Shown: positions 16,909-26,000, counted from the first letter of the stretch. The stretch: 64,000 bases of DNA from Pyxidicoccus parkwaysis (GCF_017301735.1 NZ_CP071090.1:1054001-1118000), one strand, 5' to 3'. Notes: generated from the sequence alone by a model not told the origin. A program made the numbers and translations.

Positions 16909-18594
16909 GTGGCCCGCTCCCTCACCCAACGCGTGGAACATCCCCTGACCGAACAGGGCCCCGCCAGTGCCGGCGCCTCCGGTACGGACCTGGAGGGCAT
17001 CGACACCGTCCTCCTCGACCAGCTCCCGGAGAGCGTCGCCGTCTGTGACGCGGCGGCGGTGTGCCTCTACGTCAATCCCGCGATGGAGCGGAACTTCGGC
17101 CGGCCCCGGGCGGAACTGCTGGGCCGCGTGGTGTGGGAGCTCTTTCCGGAGGTCATGGGCCCCTCGTTCCAGGAGCGCTTCCAGCAGGTGGTGGAGACGG
17201 GCCGGTCCGAGGAGTTCGAGTGCCACTTCGCCGCGCGTGAGCGCTGGTTCGTCAAGCGCCTGTTCCGGGGCCACGGCCGCGTCTACGTCTTCTCGCGGGA
17301 GATTACGGCGGAGAAGAAGCAGGAGGCGACGCTCCGGGGGCTGTACGACGAGACTCGGCGCGCGCAGCGTCACGCGGCCTTCCTCGCGCAGGCCACCGCG
17401 GTGCTGGCCTCGTCGCTGGAGCACGACCAGATTCTGGAGCGCATGGCCCACCTCGCCGTCCCCACGCTGGCGGACGGGTGCGCCGTGGACGTGCCCGGGC
17501 TGGAGGGGCAGGTGCGCCGCGTGGCGGTGGCCCACGTACGCCCCGGCATGGTGGAGCTCACCCAGGCCTTCCACGCCCGCTATCCCATCCGCATGGACGA
17601 CGCGGAGGGCATCGGCCGCGTGCTGCGCGAGGGCGTCACGGAGTTCCGTCCGGAGATTCCCCCCGAGCTCGTGGCGCAGGCGCTGGCGGGGGACCCGGAG
17701 CGGCTCCGGGCCACGCGCGAGCTGGGCGTGCGGATGTACATCTCCGTGCCGCTCATCAGCCGGGGCCAGGTGCTCGGGGCGCTCACGCTCGTCAACACGG
17801 AGTCCGTGCGGCGGTACACGCAGGCGGACGTGCGGCTCGCGGAGGACCTGGCCCGGCGCGCGGCCTCGTCGCTGGACAACGGCCGGCTCTACATGGAGGC
17901 GCGGGACGCCATCCGCGCGCGCGACACGTTCCTCTCCGTCGCGTCCCACGAGCTGAACACGCCGCTCACCTCGCTCACCCTCAACGTGCAGGCGCTGCGC
18001 AGGGATTTGGACTCGCGCGCTCCGGAGGCGCTATCCCCCAAGGTGGTGGCCGTGCAGCGGCAGCTGTCGCGCCTGTCGAGCCTGGTGCGCGAGCTGCTCG
18101 ACGTGTCCCGCATCACCGCCGGCCGGCTGAGGTTGGAGCGGGAGGAATTGGACCTGGCCGCGCTCGCGCGGGAGATGGTGCCGCGCTTCTCGGAGGACCT
18201 GGCGCGCGCGGGGTGCGAGCTGCGCCTGGACGCGCCGGGCCCCGCGCGAGGGCACTGGGACAGGATGCGGCTGGAGCAGGTGCTGCAGAACCTGCTCTCC
18301 AACGCCATCAAGTACGGCCGGGGCCGCCCCATCGAAGTGCGCGTGGGCGCGGATGCGGACAAGGCCTGGCTGGTGGTGCGCGACGAGGGCATGGGCATCG
18401 CCCCGGAAGGGCAGGCGCGCCTCTTCCAGCGCTTCGAGCGGCTCGCCAGCGAGCGGCACTACGGCGGGCTGGGGCTGGGCCTGTGGATTGTGAAGCAGAT
18501 TGTGGACGCGCTCGACGGGCGCATCCTCGTGGAGAGCGCGCCCGGCCGAGGCTCCACCTTCACCGTGGAGCTGCCGCGCCAGCGCCCGGGATGA
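16909..18594 (+). CDS. PAS-GAF sensor histidine kinase
   Basis: A 561-aa cytoplasmic hybrid sensor without membrane segments. Order: PAS at about 35-135 (LDQLPESVAVCDAAAVCLYV, REITAEKKQEATLRG), GAF at about 150-320 (LAQATAVLASSLEHDQILE, YISVPLISRGQVLGALTLV), HisKA with phospho-acceptor His347 in SVASHELNTPLTSL, and a HATPase with N box LLSNAIKYGRG, G1 DEGMGIAPEG and G2 GGLGLGLWIVKQI. All catalytic residues are present. No adjacent response regulator, so an orphan kinase. GTG is the only reasonable start because TAA occurs 18 bases upstream in frame. Its 3' end overlaps the convergent helicase gene by 35 bases. Confidence 0.9.
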   Translation: MARSLTQRVEHPLTEQGPASAGASGTDLEGIDTVLLDQLPESVAVCDAAAVCLYVNPAMERNFGRPRAELLGRVVWELFPEVMGPSFQERFQQVVETGRSEEFECHFAARERWFVKRLFRGHGRVYVFSREITAEKKQEATLRGLYDETRRAQRHAAFLAQATAVLASSLEHDQILERMAHLAVPTLADGCAVDVPGLEGQVRRVAVAHVRPGMVELTQAFHARYPIRMDDAEGIGRVLREGVTEFRPEIPPELVAQALAGDPERLRATRELGVRMYISVPLISRGQVLGALTLVNTESVRRYTQADVRLAEDLARRAASSLDNGRLYMEARDAIRARDTFLSVASHELNTPLTSLTLNVQALRRDLDSRAPEALSPKVVAVQRQLSRLSSLVRELLDVSRITAGRLRLEREELDLAALAREMVPRFSEDLARAGCELRLDAPGPARGHWDRMRLEQVLQNLLSNAIKYGRGRPIEVRVGADADKAWLVVRDEGMGIAPEGQARLFQRFERLASERHYGGLGLGLWIVKQIVDALDGRILVESAPGRGSTFTVELPRQRPG

Positions 18595-20680
18595 GGTGGC
18601 TGCGGACGCCGGAGGACACCACCCAGAGCTGGTGGGAGGTGCGCGTAATCGCCACGTGCAGGCGGCGGCGCGACTCGTCATCCACGGGGTAGGCCCGCGC
18701 CGTCACGTCCGGGAGGATGACGTAGTCGAACTCCAGGCCCTTCACGCTGCCCACGTCGGTGACGTCCACGCCGGGCTCGAAGGTGAACTCGCCGTCGCTC
18801 ACCCGGCGGGACCAGGGCATGTCGGCGACGACGCGGAACACGGCCTCCGCGGACTCGGGGCTGCTGGCGATGACACCCACCGACGCATGCGGCTCGCGCG
18901 CGACGAGGTCTCTCAGGGCCTCGCCGATGAAGAGCTGCGCCTGCGCCTCGTCCGGGAAGTGGTGGAAGCCCACCGGTGCGCCCGGGCGGCCCGTGTCATG
19001 GGCCGCGGGAGCCTGTGTGCCCAGCACCTGCCGCGCCAGCTCCACCACGGGGCGCGGGCAGCGGTAGGACACCTGGAGCCGGCACGTGGCGGCGTCGCGG
19101 ATGTTCAGCTCGTTGAGGACGGCGGGCCACCCCGCGAAGCCGGCGTCCGTCTGCTGCATCTCGTCTCCGGCCAGCGTGCAGCTCTTTCCCTTGCCCAACA
19201 GACGGCTCACGACGAACAGCTCGAAGAGGGAGAAGTCCTCCGCCTCGTCGAGGACGACGTGCGCCAGCCGCTCCAGGCCCAGCGAGGTGTGCTGGGCCTT
19301 GAGGAACATGAGGATGGGCAAATCATCCAGGTCCACCGTGCCGGCCAGCGCGTAGGGCGTGTCCTCTTCAATCGCCTTGCCGTCCACGGTGATGAGCATC
19401 TCCGGGTCGGTGATGCCCTTCAGCTCCTTGGACAGGGGCGTGGCGTGCTGGAGGCGCGTGTGCTCCATCACCTCGTCGATGGCGGTGCGCGGCAGCTCTC
19501 CGCGCGCGGCGTTGACCACGGTCTCCAGGAAGTGCCGGTCGAAGTACGCGTCCGCCAATCGCTTGCGCAGCCGCTCCAGGGTGACGCCCGCCGACGTCTT
19601 CGGCACGCCCACGCGGGCGGCCAGCGCGCGCCGCAGGGTGGGGTGACGCTTGAAGCGCGACACCAGCGGCGGCGTGTCGTGCCACAGCTTGATGCCGGGC
19701 AAATCGAAGGCCTGCTTCGCCACCTGCAGCAGCCAGGAGTCACGCGTCTGCACCGCCACCTTGCCCAGGCCCAGGGGGGCCAGCAGCCGGCGCGACAGCC
19801 GGGCCAGGCCCTCCTCGGGGACGATGAGCTTCATCCGCGACTGCGGGAAGGTCTCCGCGTCGTCGAAGGCAATCTTCGCGAGCCGGTGCAGGGCCACCGT
19901 CGTCTTGCCGCTGCCGGCGCTGCCCAGCACGAGCAGGGGCCGGTCCGGGCCGGTGCTGACGGCCTCGTACTGCTCGGCGTCCAGGAGGGCGGTGACGCCG
20001 AAGGCATCCTCGCGGCGGCGGGCGCCCTTGCCGGTGCCGAGGAACTCGGGCCGCGCGGCGGTGCCCGCGCCACCCGACTGGAGCGAGGTGACGTCGAGCC
20101 CCACGCTGTGCCACTCGCCGTCCGGGGCGCGCTCCAGGACGAGCGCGCCGGAGATGATGCGCGTGAGCACGCCACGTTCGATGACGACGAGGCGGCGCGT
20201 CTCGACGGTGCCCTCCGCGAGCCGCTCTCCGAAGTACTCCTCGTACGAGTCGCCTTCCTCGTAGCAGTAGAAGACGCGGGCGATGGGAGCGAAGCGCCAG
20301 TCGATGACGCGCACGCCGGCGCTCACGTCCGCGAAGGTGGTGCGGCCCAGGAGGTAGTCGCGCGCGCCGCCCTCGCCGTCCAGGCGCAGGTGCGCGAAGT
20401 AGGGCGCCTGGGAGTCCGGCAGGCGCACGGCCTCCTGGCGCTCCATGAGGGCGCGCGTCTGCGTCATCTGCACCAGGAGGTGCGGCAGGTCCGCGACGGC
20501 GGCGGTGGCCGCGTCGTCACGCAGCACCTGGAGCTGCGCGACCAGGCCCTGCGTGTCCGTGGCGCGGCCCGTCTTGTGGCGGGCTGCCTCCAGCGTCTCC
20601 TGGACGCGGGAGAGCAGGGCCTCCTCCTCGGCGATGATGGCGCGAGCGTGCTCTGGAAGGGTGCCATGGGGCTGATTCAT
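18560..20680 (-). CDS. UvrD/HelD-like superfamily 1 helicase
   Basis: A 706-aa SF1 ATPase. The N-terminal coiled region (ARAIIAEEEALLSRVQETLE) plus LLGRTTFADVSAGVRVIDWR and FYCYEEGDSYEEYFGERLAE are typical of HelD proteins, which displace stalled RNA polymerase. Walker A is GSAGSGKTTVALHRL, Walker B HVVLDEAEDFS, motif III GDEMQQTD, motif IV RLQVSYRCPRPV, motif V VGSVKGLEFDYVILPDV and motif VI RLHVAITRTSHQLWVV. Transcription recycling is inferred from the HelD resemblance; a general helicase role is the alternative. The ATG used follows a short leader; an upstream TTG would add 12 residues. It runs tail-to-tail into the histidine kinase gene. Confidence 0.88.
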   Translation of the reverse strand: MNQPHGTLPEHARAIIAEEEALLSRVQETLEAARHKTGRATDTQGLVAQLQVLRDDAATAAVADLPHLLVQMTQTRALMERQEAVRLPDSQAPYFAHLRLDGEGGARDYLLGRTTFADVSAGVRVIDWRFAPIARVFYCYEEGDSYEEYFGERLAEGTVETRRLVVIERGVLTRIISGALVLERAPDGEWHSVGLDVTSLQSGGAGTAARPEFLGTGKGARRREDAFGVTALLDAEQYEAVSTGPDRPLLVLGSAGSGKTTVALHRLAKIAFDDAETFPQSRMKLIVPEEGLARLSRRLLAPLGLGKVAVQTRDSWLLQVAKQAFDLPGIKLWHDTPPLVSRFKRHPTLRRALAARVGVPKTSAGVTLERLRKRLADAYFDRHFLETVVNAARGELPRTAIDEVMEHTRLQHATPLSKELKGITDPEMLITVDGKAIEEDTPYALAGTVDLDDLPILMFLKAQHTSLGLERLAHVVLDEAEDFSLFELFVVSRLLGKGKSCTLAGDEMQQTDAGFAGWPAVLNELNIRDAATCRLQVSYRCPRPVVELARQVLGTQAPAAHDTGRPGAPVGFHHFPDEAQAQLFIGEALRDLVAREPHASVGVIASSPESAEAVFRVVADMPWSRRVSDGEFTFEPGVDVTDVGSVKGLEFDYVILPDVTARAYPVDDESRRRLHVAITRTSHQLWVVSSGVRSHLIPGAGAAAPR

Positions 20681-20902
20681 GCGCGGCAAGGTGAACCTTG
20701 GAAACGTGCAGGTCAACCCGTTGTTTTTCCTGGGAAAGTTGCTAGTTTATGGGTGGTCGGAAGCAGGAGAGTTGAGGCGTCACGCCCCCCGCTGATGGTG
20801 GGTTGGCACCGCTCGCCCGCGCCGCCTCCAGGTCCGTCAATTCAATGACAGGAATGTGCCCCACGGGGTAATTCCATATGCAGACACGCTAGCCTTGGGA
20901 GT

Positions 20903-20920
20903 CCTTCCAATCATGGAAGG
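20903..20920. promoter_or_regulatory. 7-bp inverted repeat upstream of the Cys-rich lipoprotein
   Basis: CCTTCCA-4-TGGAAGG, perfect, ending 18 bases before the start codon and overlapping the leader. It may be an operator or a leader hairpin; no regulator is linked. Confidence 0.35.
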
Positions 20921-20938
20921 TGATTCCAGGAGAGGCGC

Positions 20939-21337
20939 ATGCGGACGAAGACTCTCATCATGGGCGCGCTGCTGATGGCGGGACTGCTGTCGGGCTGTGG
21001 CGGCGCTGAAGGACAGGCGGAGCCGAAGTCCGGTGTCGAGCAGCAGGCGCTGTGTAGTGATTGTGATTCGCTCTTCGTGCGCTGCATGTCGCGCGCCAAG
21101 ACGCCCGAGGCGCAAGCGGCTTGCGAGGCCAGCCTCGCGGACTGCCGGGAGGCGTGGTGCGGGCCGGGCGCTGGCGGCGAGGCGGAGGCCCAGGAGCTCA
21201 CCTGCGAGCAGAAATGTGCCAACCAACAGCGCATCTGCATGCGCGACTCCACGGATTGGGAGTCGTGCTCGGAGGAGTACCGGGACTGCCGATGGGGCCC
21301 GCTGGGGTGCACGCCCACCGGGACGGCCGCGCAGTAG
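20939..21337 (+). CDS. Small Cys-rich lipoprotein
   Basis: Not a named family. The 132-aa product has a lipoprotein signal (LLMAGLLSGCGG, lipidated Cys20) and twelve further Cys arranged mainly as spaced pairs (LCSDC, FVRCMSR, TCEQKCANQQRICM, DCRWGPLGC). Two similar blocks, one near residues 39-75 and one near 89-125, suggest an internal duplication forming disulfide-bonded alpha-hairpins (C-x3-C...C-x3-C). Such exported Cys-rich lipoproteins are common in myxobacteria and have no known role. GGAGAG lies before the ATG. A G/C-rich terminator follows. Confidence 0.8.
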   Translation: MRTKTLIMGALLMAGLLSGCGGAEGQAEPKSGVEQQALCSDCDSLFVRCMSRAKTPEAQAACEASLADCREAWCGPGAGGEAEAQELTCEQKCANQQRICMRDSTDWESCSEEYRDCRWGPLGCTPTGTAAQ

Positions 21338-21360
21338 CCGCACCGACGCGTTGTTCCACG

Positions 21361-21397
21361 CGGCCCGCCCGGGACAAACCGGGGCGGGCCGTTGTAG
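21361..21397 (+). terminator. Intrinsic terminator after the Cys-rich lipoprotein
   Basis: Stem CGGCCCGCC with GGCGGGCCG, 13-base loop, followed by the T-rich TTGTAGTTC. It separates the lipoprotein gene from the ChaN-like gene. Confidence 0.6.
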
Positions 21398-21431
21398 TTC
21401 AGGAGCAGTCCACGAGGAGGCCCACATCCCA

Positions 21432-22331
21432 ATGACAACCGTCACCCTGCGTCATCTGCTGGTCGCCGCCGCGCTGCTGGGCGGCTGCACGTCCACTCAG
21501 TCCGCCGTCCAGACTCCTGACACGACTGTCTCCACCGCACCCAAGGTGGACTGTGGTCCGGCCATCCCCGGCATGGAGGCGCTGCTGAAGCCCGCGGCCT
21601 TCATCGTCCTCGGAGAGATGCACGGCACTCAGGAAGCTCCGGCCTTCACCACGCAGCTCGCGTGTCATGCGGCCTCGGCCGGTCAGCCCGTGCGCGTGGA
21701 GTTTGAGATTGCCGTGGAGGAGCAGCCGCGCATCGATGCCTTCCTCGCGAGCGGGGACGGCGCGCTCCAACTGCTCACGGCGAGCGAGTTCTGGACGCGG
21801 AGCTTCCAGGACGGCCGCAGCAGCAAGGCCATGCTCCAGGCCCTCGTCCGGTTGCGCGAGCTCAAGCGCGCGGGGCTTCCCCTGGAGGTGCGCGCCTTCG
21901 ACGTGGGTGCGGTGGGCGGCAAGGACCGCGATGCCAGCATGGCGGAGAAGCTCGTGCAGGAGCGCGCCCAGGCGCCGCGCGACACCTTCGTCGTGCTGGT
22001 CGGCAACCTCCACGCGCGTCGCGACAAGGGCGCGCCGTGGGATCCGAACCTGCGCTTCATGACCAACCACCTGCTCGAGGCCGAGCCCGGGCTGGTGGCG
22101 CTCGACATGGCCTACCTGGGCGGCAGCATCTGGGCCTGCATGGGGCAGACGGACGACGCCTGCAAGGTCCATCCGTTGAAGAAGCCTCGCTACGAGGAGC
22201 ACGCCGCGACGCCGCGCATCGTCCTCCAGAAGGACGGGCCGGAGGATGCGTATGACGGCGTGTACGGCGTTGGCACCGCGAATGCCTCGCCTCCCGCGGT
22301 CCAGGCGGCCTCGGCGCAGCCCACGCCCTGA
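21432..22331 (+). CDS. ChaN/EreA-like lipoprotein (haem-binding-uptake Tiki superfamily)
   Basis: A 299-aa lipoprotein (VAAALLGGCTS). The fold signature is AAFIVLGEMHGTQEAPAF near residue 60, with the Glu-x-His pair that binds metal or haem in ChaN and TraB/Tiki-type hydrolases, then VRVEFEIAVEEQPRIDAFL, and a C-terminal VVLVGNLHARRDKGAPW with a second His. ChaN of Campylobacter binds haem dimers for iron uptake; EreA-type relatives are esterases, so either activity is possible. The AraC-type gene starts five bases after the stop, so the two likely form an operon. GAGGAGG lies 13 bases upstream of the ATG. Confidence 0.75.
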   Translation: MTTVTLRHLLVAAALLGGCTSTQSAVQTPDTTVSTAPKVDCGPAIPGMEALLKPAAFIVLGEMHGTQEAPAFTTQLACHAASAGQPVRVEFEIAVEEQPRIDAFLASGDGALQLLTASEFWTRSFQDGRSSKAMLQALVRLRELKRAGLPLEVRAFDVGAVGGKDRDASMAEKLVQERAQAPRDTFVVLVGNLHARRDKGAPWDPNLRFMTNHLLEAEPGLVALDMAYLGGSIWACMGQTDDACKVHPLKKPRYEEHAATPRIVLQKDGPEDAYDGVYGVGTANASPPAVQAASAQPTP

Positions 22332-22336
22332 GCCTC

Positions 22337-23116
22337 GTGAGCAGGCAGAGCGCGTGGAAGGGGCAGCTCTTCTTCGGGCCCCGGCGGTTGCTGTACGCCG
22401 GGCCGCTCGGTGAGACGCGCCCGCATTCGCATCACTCGTTCCAGCTCCTCGTGTCGCTCGGGGAGCCGGTGGTGCTGCGGGACGCGCGGGGGCAGGGGAT
22501 TGTCTGCAAGGCGGCGGTGACTCCGCCCGATGTCGAGCACACCATCGCCAGTGCCGGGCCAGCGGTCATCATCCTGCACGTCAACCCGGACGACGTGGTG
22601 GGCCGTCAGTTGCGCACGCTGGGCATCGGCGCGGACGCGGACGCGTGGCGGCGCGCGGGTGTTCCCCTGTGCTCGGTGCCGGGTGTGACGGCCGTGCCGA
22701 AGCGCTGGGATGATTCGGAGCGCGTCTCGCATGCGCTGCTGCAGGCGCTGAGCGCCGACACGCGGCAGGGGCCGCCTGCGCACCCGGCGGTGAAGAAGCT
22801 CCTGCGCCTGCTGCCGGAGTTGCTGGAGGAGGACGTGCGCCTGTCCGCGCTCGCGTCACGGGTGGAGCTCTCCGAGGGCCGGCTGTCTCACCTGTTCGGC
22901 GAGGAGGTGGGGCTGCCCTTGCGGCCCTACATCCTGTGGCTGCGATTGCAGCGCGCCGCCGCGCACCTCCAGCGCGGGGAGTCGCTCACGCAGGCAGCGC
23001 ATGCCGCGGGCTTCACCGACAGCGCGCACCTGAGCCATGCCTTCCGTCGCACCTTCGGCATGTCCCCGTCGGAGATTGCCGGCGTGGTGGACTGGGTGCT
23101 CCCGCCTCCGGAGTAG
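22337..23116 (+). CDS. AraC-family transcriptional regulator
   Basis: A 259-aa regulator. The N-terminal half is a cupin-like ligand domain (PHSHHSFQLLVSLGEPVVLR, VTPPDVEHTIASAGPAVII). The C-terminal half has the two AraC helix-turn-helix motifs (LSALASRVELSEGRLSHLFG and TQAAHAAGFTDSAHLSHAFR followed by RTFGMSPSEI). GTG start, five bases after the upstream stop. Being co-transcribed with the ChaN-like gene, it may report on the same compound or metal, though nothing shows this directly. Confidence 0.9.
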   Translation: MSRQSAWKGQLFFGPRRLLYAGPLGETRPHSHHSFQLLVSLGEPVVLRDARGQGIVCKAAVTPPDVEHTIASAGPAVIILHVNPDDVVGRQLRTLGIGADADAWRRAGVPLCSVPGVTAVPKRWDDSERVSHALLQALSADTRQGPPAHPAVKKLLRLLPELLEEDVRLSALASRVELSEGRLSHLFGEEVGLPLRPYILWLRLQRAAAHLQRGESLTQAAHAAGFTDSAHLSHAFRRTFGMSPSEIAGVVDWVLPPPE

Positions 23117-23182
23117 CGAGTTCTTACAAGCCCGCGTGCCCCTCCTCGCGCGAGCTTGCGCGCATCCAACGAGGAGGAAGTC

Positions 23183-23530
23183 ATGCCCATGAAGCCGAAG
23201 CTGCGCGCCGCCTACGAGGCGGAGTTGCGCGAGGCCGTCCAGGCCGAGGCGCGCGACGAGTTGCCGCGCGCGTGGCGCCACCTGGAGCGGGCCCACATCT
23301 TGAGCCAGGCCTACGCGGGGCCGCACGTCTACGTGCACTGCCGGATGTTCGCCTTTGGCTGGCGGCGCAAGGACTCGCGCGAGCTGCTGGGACAGTTCGC
23401 GCGAATCCTCGTCGCCGGGCCGGGCTCGTGGCTGGGCCGCGCGCCGCTCGGCAACACCGGCGGTGCCAACGTGGGCATCCTCACGCCCATGCCCATCCCC
23501 GAGGACTTGCGGGCATTGCTGGACGCGTGA
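23183..23530 (+). CDS. DUF3703 family protein
   Basis: A 115-aa protein with the family pattern RAWRHLERAHILSQAYAG, HVYVHCRMFAFGWRRKDSRE, and the C-terminal LGNTGGANVGILTPMPIPED. DUF3703 proteins are small, cytoplasmic and of unknown function; they occasionally sit near copper or heavy-metal genes. The start is clear (GAGGAGGAAG before the ATG). It converges with the chemoreceptor gene, with only eight bases between stops, and follows the AraC-type gene by 66 bases, so it may belong to that operon. Confidence 0.88.
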   Translation: MPMKPKLRAAYEAELREAVQAEARDELPRAWRHLERAHILSQAYAGPHVYVHCRMFAFGWRRKDSRELLGQFARILVAGPGSWLGRAPLGNTGGANVGILTPMPIPEDLRALLDA

Positions 23531-23538
23531 AGTCGGCG

Positions 23539-25674
23539 TCAGCCGGCCACGGGGGAGGGCGTGGTCCACCCCTCGGAGCTGAGCGCCTGGTTGGCCATGC
23601 CCGACATGCTCTCCGCCAGCGAGTGCACGGCGCGGGTGGCCTCCTGCGTCTCCTGGCCGCTCTTCAGCGTATGGAGCATCTGCGCGGACAGCTCCTGGAT
23701 GGCCTGCGCCATCTGGTGCGTGCCCGCGTCCTGCGCGCTCACGGCGGCGGTAATCTGCCGCATGCTCGAGCTGGTCTCGTTGATGATGGCGGCCAGCTTC
23801 TGGAGCTGCGCGCCCGAGGTGCGCACCGCGTCCACGCTCCCGCGCACGCGCTGTTCGCCCTGCTCGCTCACCTTCACGGCCTCGCGCATGCTGGTGCTCA
23901 CGCTGTCGAGCACTTCGCGGATGCGCTCCGTCGCCTTGATGGACTGGTCCGCGAGGCTGCGCATCTCCCGCGCCACCACGCCGAAGCCCTTGCCGCTGTC
24001 GCCGCTTCGGACTGCTTCAATCGCCGCGTTGATGGCCAGCATGTTGGACTGGTCCGCCAGCGCCTTCACCGCGTCCACGATGCCGGTGACTTCGCGCGTG
24101 CGCGCGTCCACCGCGAGGATGCGACTGGCCATCTCCGACACTTCGCCTCGGATGGCGGTGAGGTTCGCCAGCGTGCGCTCCACGGCCGCCGCGCCCTCGC
24201 GTCCCACGGCCTCGGCTCCCTCGGCGGAGGCGGCGAGCGTCGCGGCCTTCTCGGCGGTGAGCTGCGAGGCCCGGCGAATCTCCTGCACCGTCTGGTCCGC
24301 CTGCTGGAGCGCCACCGCCTGACGGCTCACGCCCGTGGCCTGCACGTCGCTGGAGGCGCGGAGTTGCTGCGCCACGGTGGCCAGCTCACCGGCGCCGTTG
24401 CCCATGCGCTGGGCCAGGTGGCGCACCTCCTGTTGCCGTGCCTCGAGCTGATGCGTGTACTCCGACAGCGAGCGGACCATCTGCACGGAGCGGCGCGCGA
24501 CCACGCCGACGAGCGACAGGGTGAGCGCGAGGTAGCCCCAGGGTGTGAGGTTGCCGAGCGACGTTTTCGCGACCCCGATGATGGGCAGCACGGTGATGAA
24601 GACGGAGAGGAAGAAGGTGGCCAGCCCGATGACGAAGATGCGGGCATCGGGGTTGCCGCGCCGGGCCTCGCGGGCGGACACGCCCACGCACAGCAGTATG
24701 GTGGCGAGCGAGACGGGCATGTGGAGGAACATCATCCGCTGGCCGGTGCGCGTGTCGATGAGGGCCGCAACGGAGCACAGGAGGGAGAGGACCCACACCG
24801 CCACGGTGCCCCGATGGAACCAGCGCAGGCGCTTGTCCGCGAGCGCGTCCGCGACGAACTCCATGAGCCCCGCCTCGACGAGGAAGATGCCCACCGTCAT
24901 CGAGGTGAGCCCGGCTCCGGGTGCATCCCAGAGTGCGGTGAAGGCGCCGCTCACGCCGAGGAGAATCATCCCGCCGCTGGCGGCGAAGACGGTGAGGCCC
25001 ACCAGCATGCGGCGGCGCCACTGGAGCGCGAAGGCTCCGCCCGCGACGGCGGCCACGGCGAACATGAGGATGCTCATGGCGAACGGCGCCTGCCCCGAGC
25101 GCATCGCCGAGGCGAGCAGCACGTGGTGCTCACCGGCGAGCGCGTCCACACCCACGCCGATGTTGGGCGTGTTGGATTGGAGGCGCAGCAGCACGCGTCC
25201 ACCGAGCGCCTCGCGAGGCAGCGGTATCAGGTGCCAGCCCATCGTCTCGGGCACCTCGCGGCCGGAGGGGACCAATTCGCCGCTGGTGTAGATGCGCCGG
25301 CCGAGGGCGTACACCTCGACGGCGCTGGCGGCCTCGCCGAGGAAGAGGGCGGGCTTCTCCCAGGGGCCAGCGGGCACGGGGATGCTGAGCCACAGGAAGG
25401 TGTTGTCGCCGCGCCCTTCGGGGGACTTCAGCGCAGGCACGGGCTTCCAGTCGTTCGACTCGCCCGTCTCCGTCGCCCACGCGGGAAGTCCATCCCGGCC
25501 CGGCGGCGAGTCACCCCAACGGAAGCGCCAGCCGTCGCGCAGGGAGACGGGAGCGTCGGCCTCGGGGGCCGCGCGGGCCACGGGCGTCACGGTGAGGAGG
25601 AGCAGCAGCGCGGCGCCCAGCATGGCGAGCCGTGAGCAGCAGGAGGGAGACGGCGAAGGGCAGGGGACAGCCAT
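23539..25674 (-). CDS. Methyl-accepting chemotaxis protein with 7TM-DISM-type sensor
   Basis: A 711-aa receptor. After a signal peptide (ML GAALLLLLTVTPVARA), residues about 35-190 form a beta-rich extracellular domain (LRDGWRFRWGDSPPG, TFLWLSIPVPAGPW, WHLIPLPREALGGRVLLRL) of the DISM kind. Residues about 195-400 hold seven hydrophobic segments. A coiled stretch (QLEARQQEVRHLAQRMGNGA) leads to a signalling domain whose tip reads DAVKALADQSNMLAINAAIE and AREMRSLADQSIKATERIRE. This links binding of a sugar-like or small ligand to CheA control of motility. No che genes are next to it. No HAMP is visible, unusual for a chemoreceptor. Start context is weak; an ATG 48 bases in is an alternative. 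Confidence 0.85.
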   Translation of the reverse strand: MAVPCPSPSPSCCSRLAMLGAALLLLLTVTPVARAAPEADAPVSLRDGWRFRWGDSPPGRDGLPAWATETGESNDWKPVPALKSPEGRGDNTFLWLSIPVPAGPWEKPALFLGEAASAVEVYALGRRIYTSGELVPSGREVPETMGWHLIPLPREALGGRVLLRLQSNTPNIGVGVDALAGEHHVLLASAMRSGQAPFAMSILMFAVAAVAGGAFALQWRRRMLVGLTVFAASGGMILLGVSGAFTALWDAPGAGLTSMTVGIFLVEAGLMEFVADALADKRLRWFHRGTVAVWVLSLLCSVAALIDTRTGQRMMFLHMPVSLATILLCVGVSAREARRGNPDARIFVIGLATFFLSVFITVLPIIGVAKTSLGNLTPWGYLALTLSLVGVVARRSVQMVRSLSEYTHQLEARQQEVRHLAQRMGNGAGELATVAQQLRASSDVQATGVSRQAVALQQADQTVQEIRRASQLTAEKAATLAASAEGAEAVGREGAAAVERTLANLTAIRGEVSEMASRILAVDARTREVTGIVDAVKALADQSNMLAINAAIEAVRSGDSGKGFGVVAREMRSLADQSIKATERIREVLDSVSTSMREAVKVSEQGEQRVRGSVDAVRTSGAQLQKLAAIINETSSSMRQITAAVSAQDAGTHQMAQAIQELSAQMLHTLKSGQETQEATRAVHSLAESMSGMANQALSSEGWTTPSPVAG

Positions 25675-25729
25675 GAACAGGGGTCATGCTCGGATGCCCG
25701 GTTCCCGCAGTAAAAAGGGTCACTCAAGC

Positions 25730-26000
25730 CCCGCTCGCTCTCCATCCGGAGGTGCGCACAAGGCGGCTCGCTTCGTCCCCGCTCGCTCTCCGGAGGTGTG
25801 CACAAGGCGGCTTGCTTCGTCCCCGCTTGCTCTCCGGAGGTGCACACAATGCGGCTCGCTTCATCCCGCTTGCTCTCCGGAGGTGCGCACAAGGCGACTC
25901 GCTTCGTCGCTGCTTGCTCTCCGGAGGCGCGCACAAGGCGACTCGCTTCGTCGCTGCTTGCTCTCCGGAGGTGCGCGCGAGGCGGCTCGCCTCGTTCCGA
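25730..26000. repeat. 44-bp minisatellite, about six copies
   Basis: Direct head-to-tail units begin at 25746, 25790, 25834, 25877, 25921 and 25965, preceded by a partial unit. Units are 44 bp (one is 43) and share CCGGAGGTGCGCACAAGGCG followed by RCTCGCTTCGTCSCYGCTTG and CTCT. A few positions vary. Because 44 is not a multiple of three, a read-through would cycle through all frames, so this is not a coding repeat. No spacers differ between units, which excludes a CRISPR array. It fills the 583-bp gap between the chemoreceptor and the Tat protein genes. Confidence 0.9.

Noticed and set aside
22936..25635. A plus-strand frame of 899 codons across AraC, DUF3703 and the chemoreceptor
   Set aside because: It runs through genes on both strands and yields His/Arg/Gly-rich sequence; the opposing frame is a convincing chemoreceptor.
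25730..26000. CRISPR array
   Set aside because: The 44-bp units follow each other without distinct spacers and no cas genes are present.
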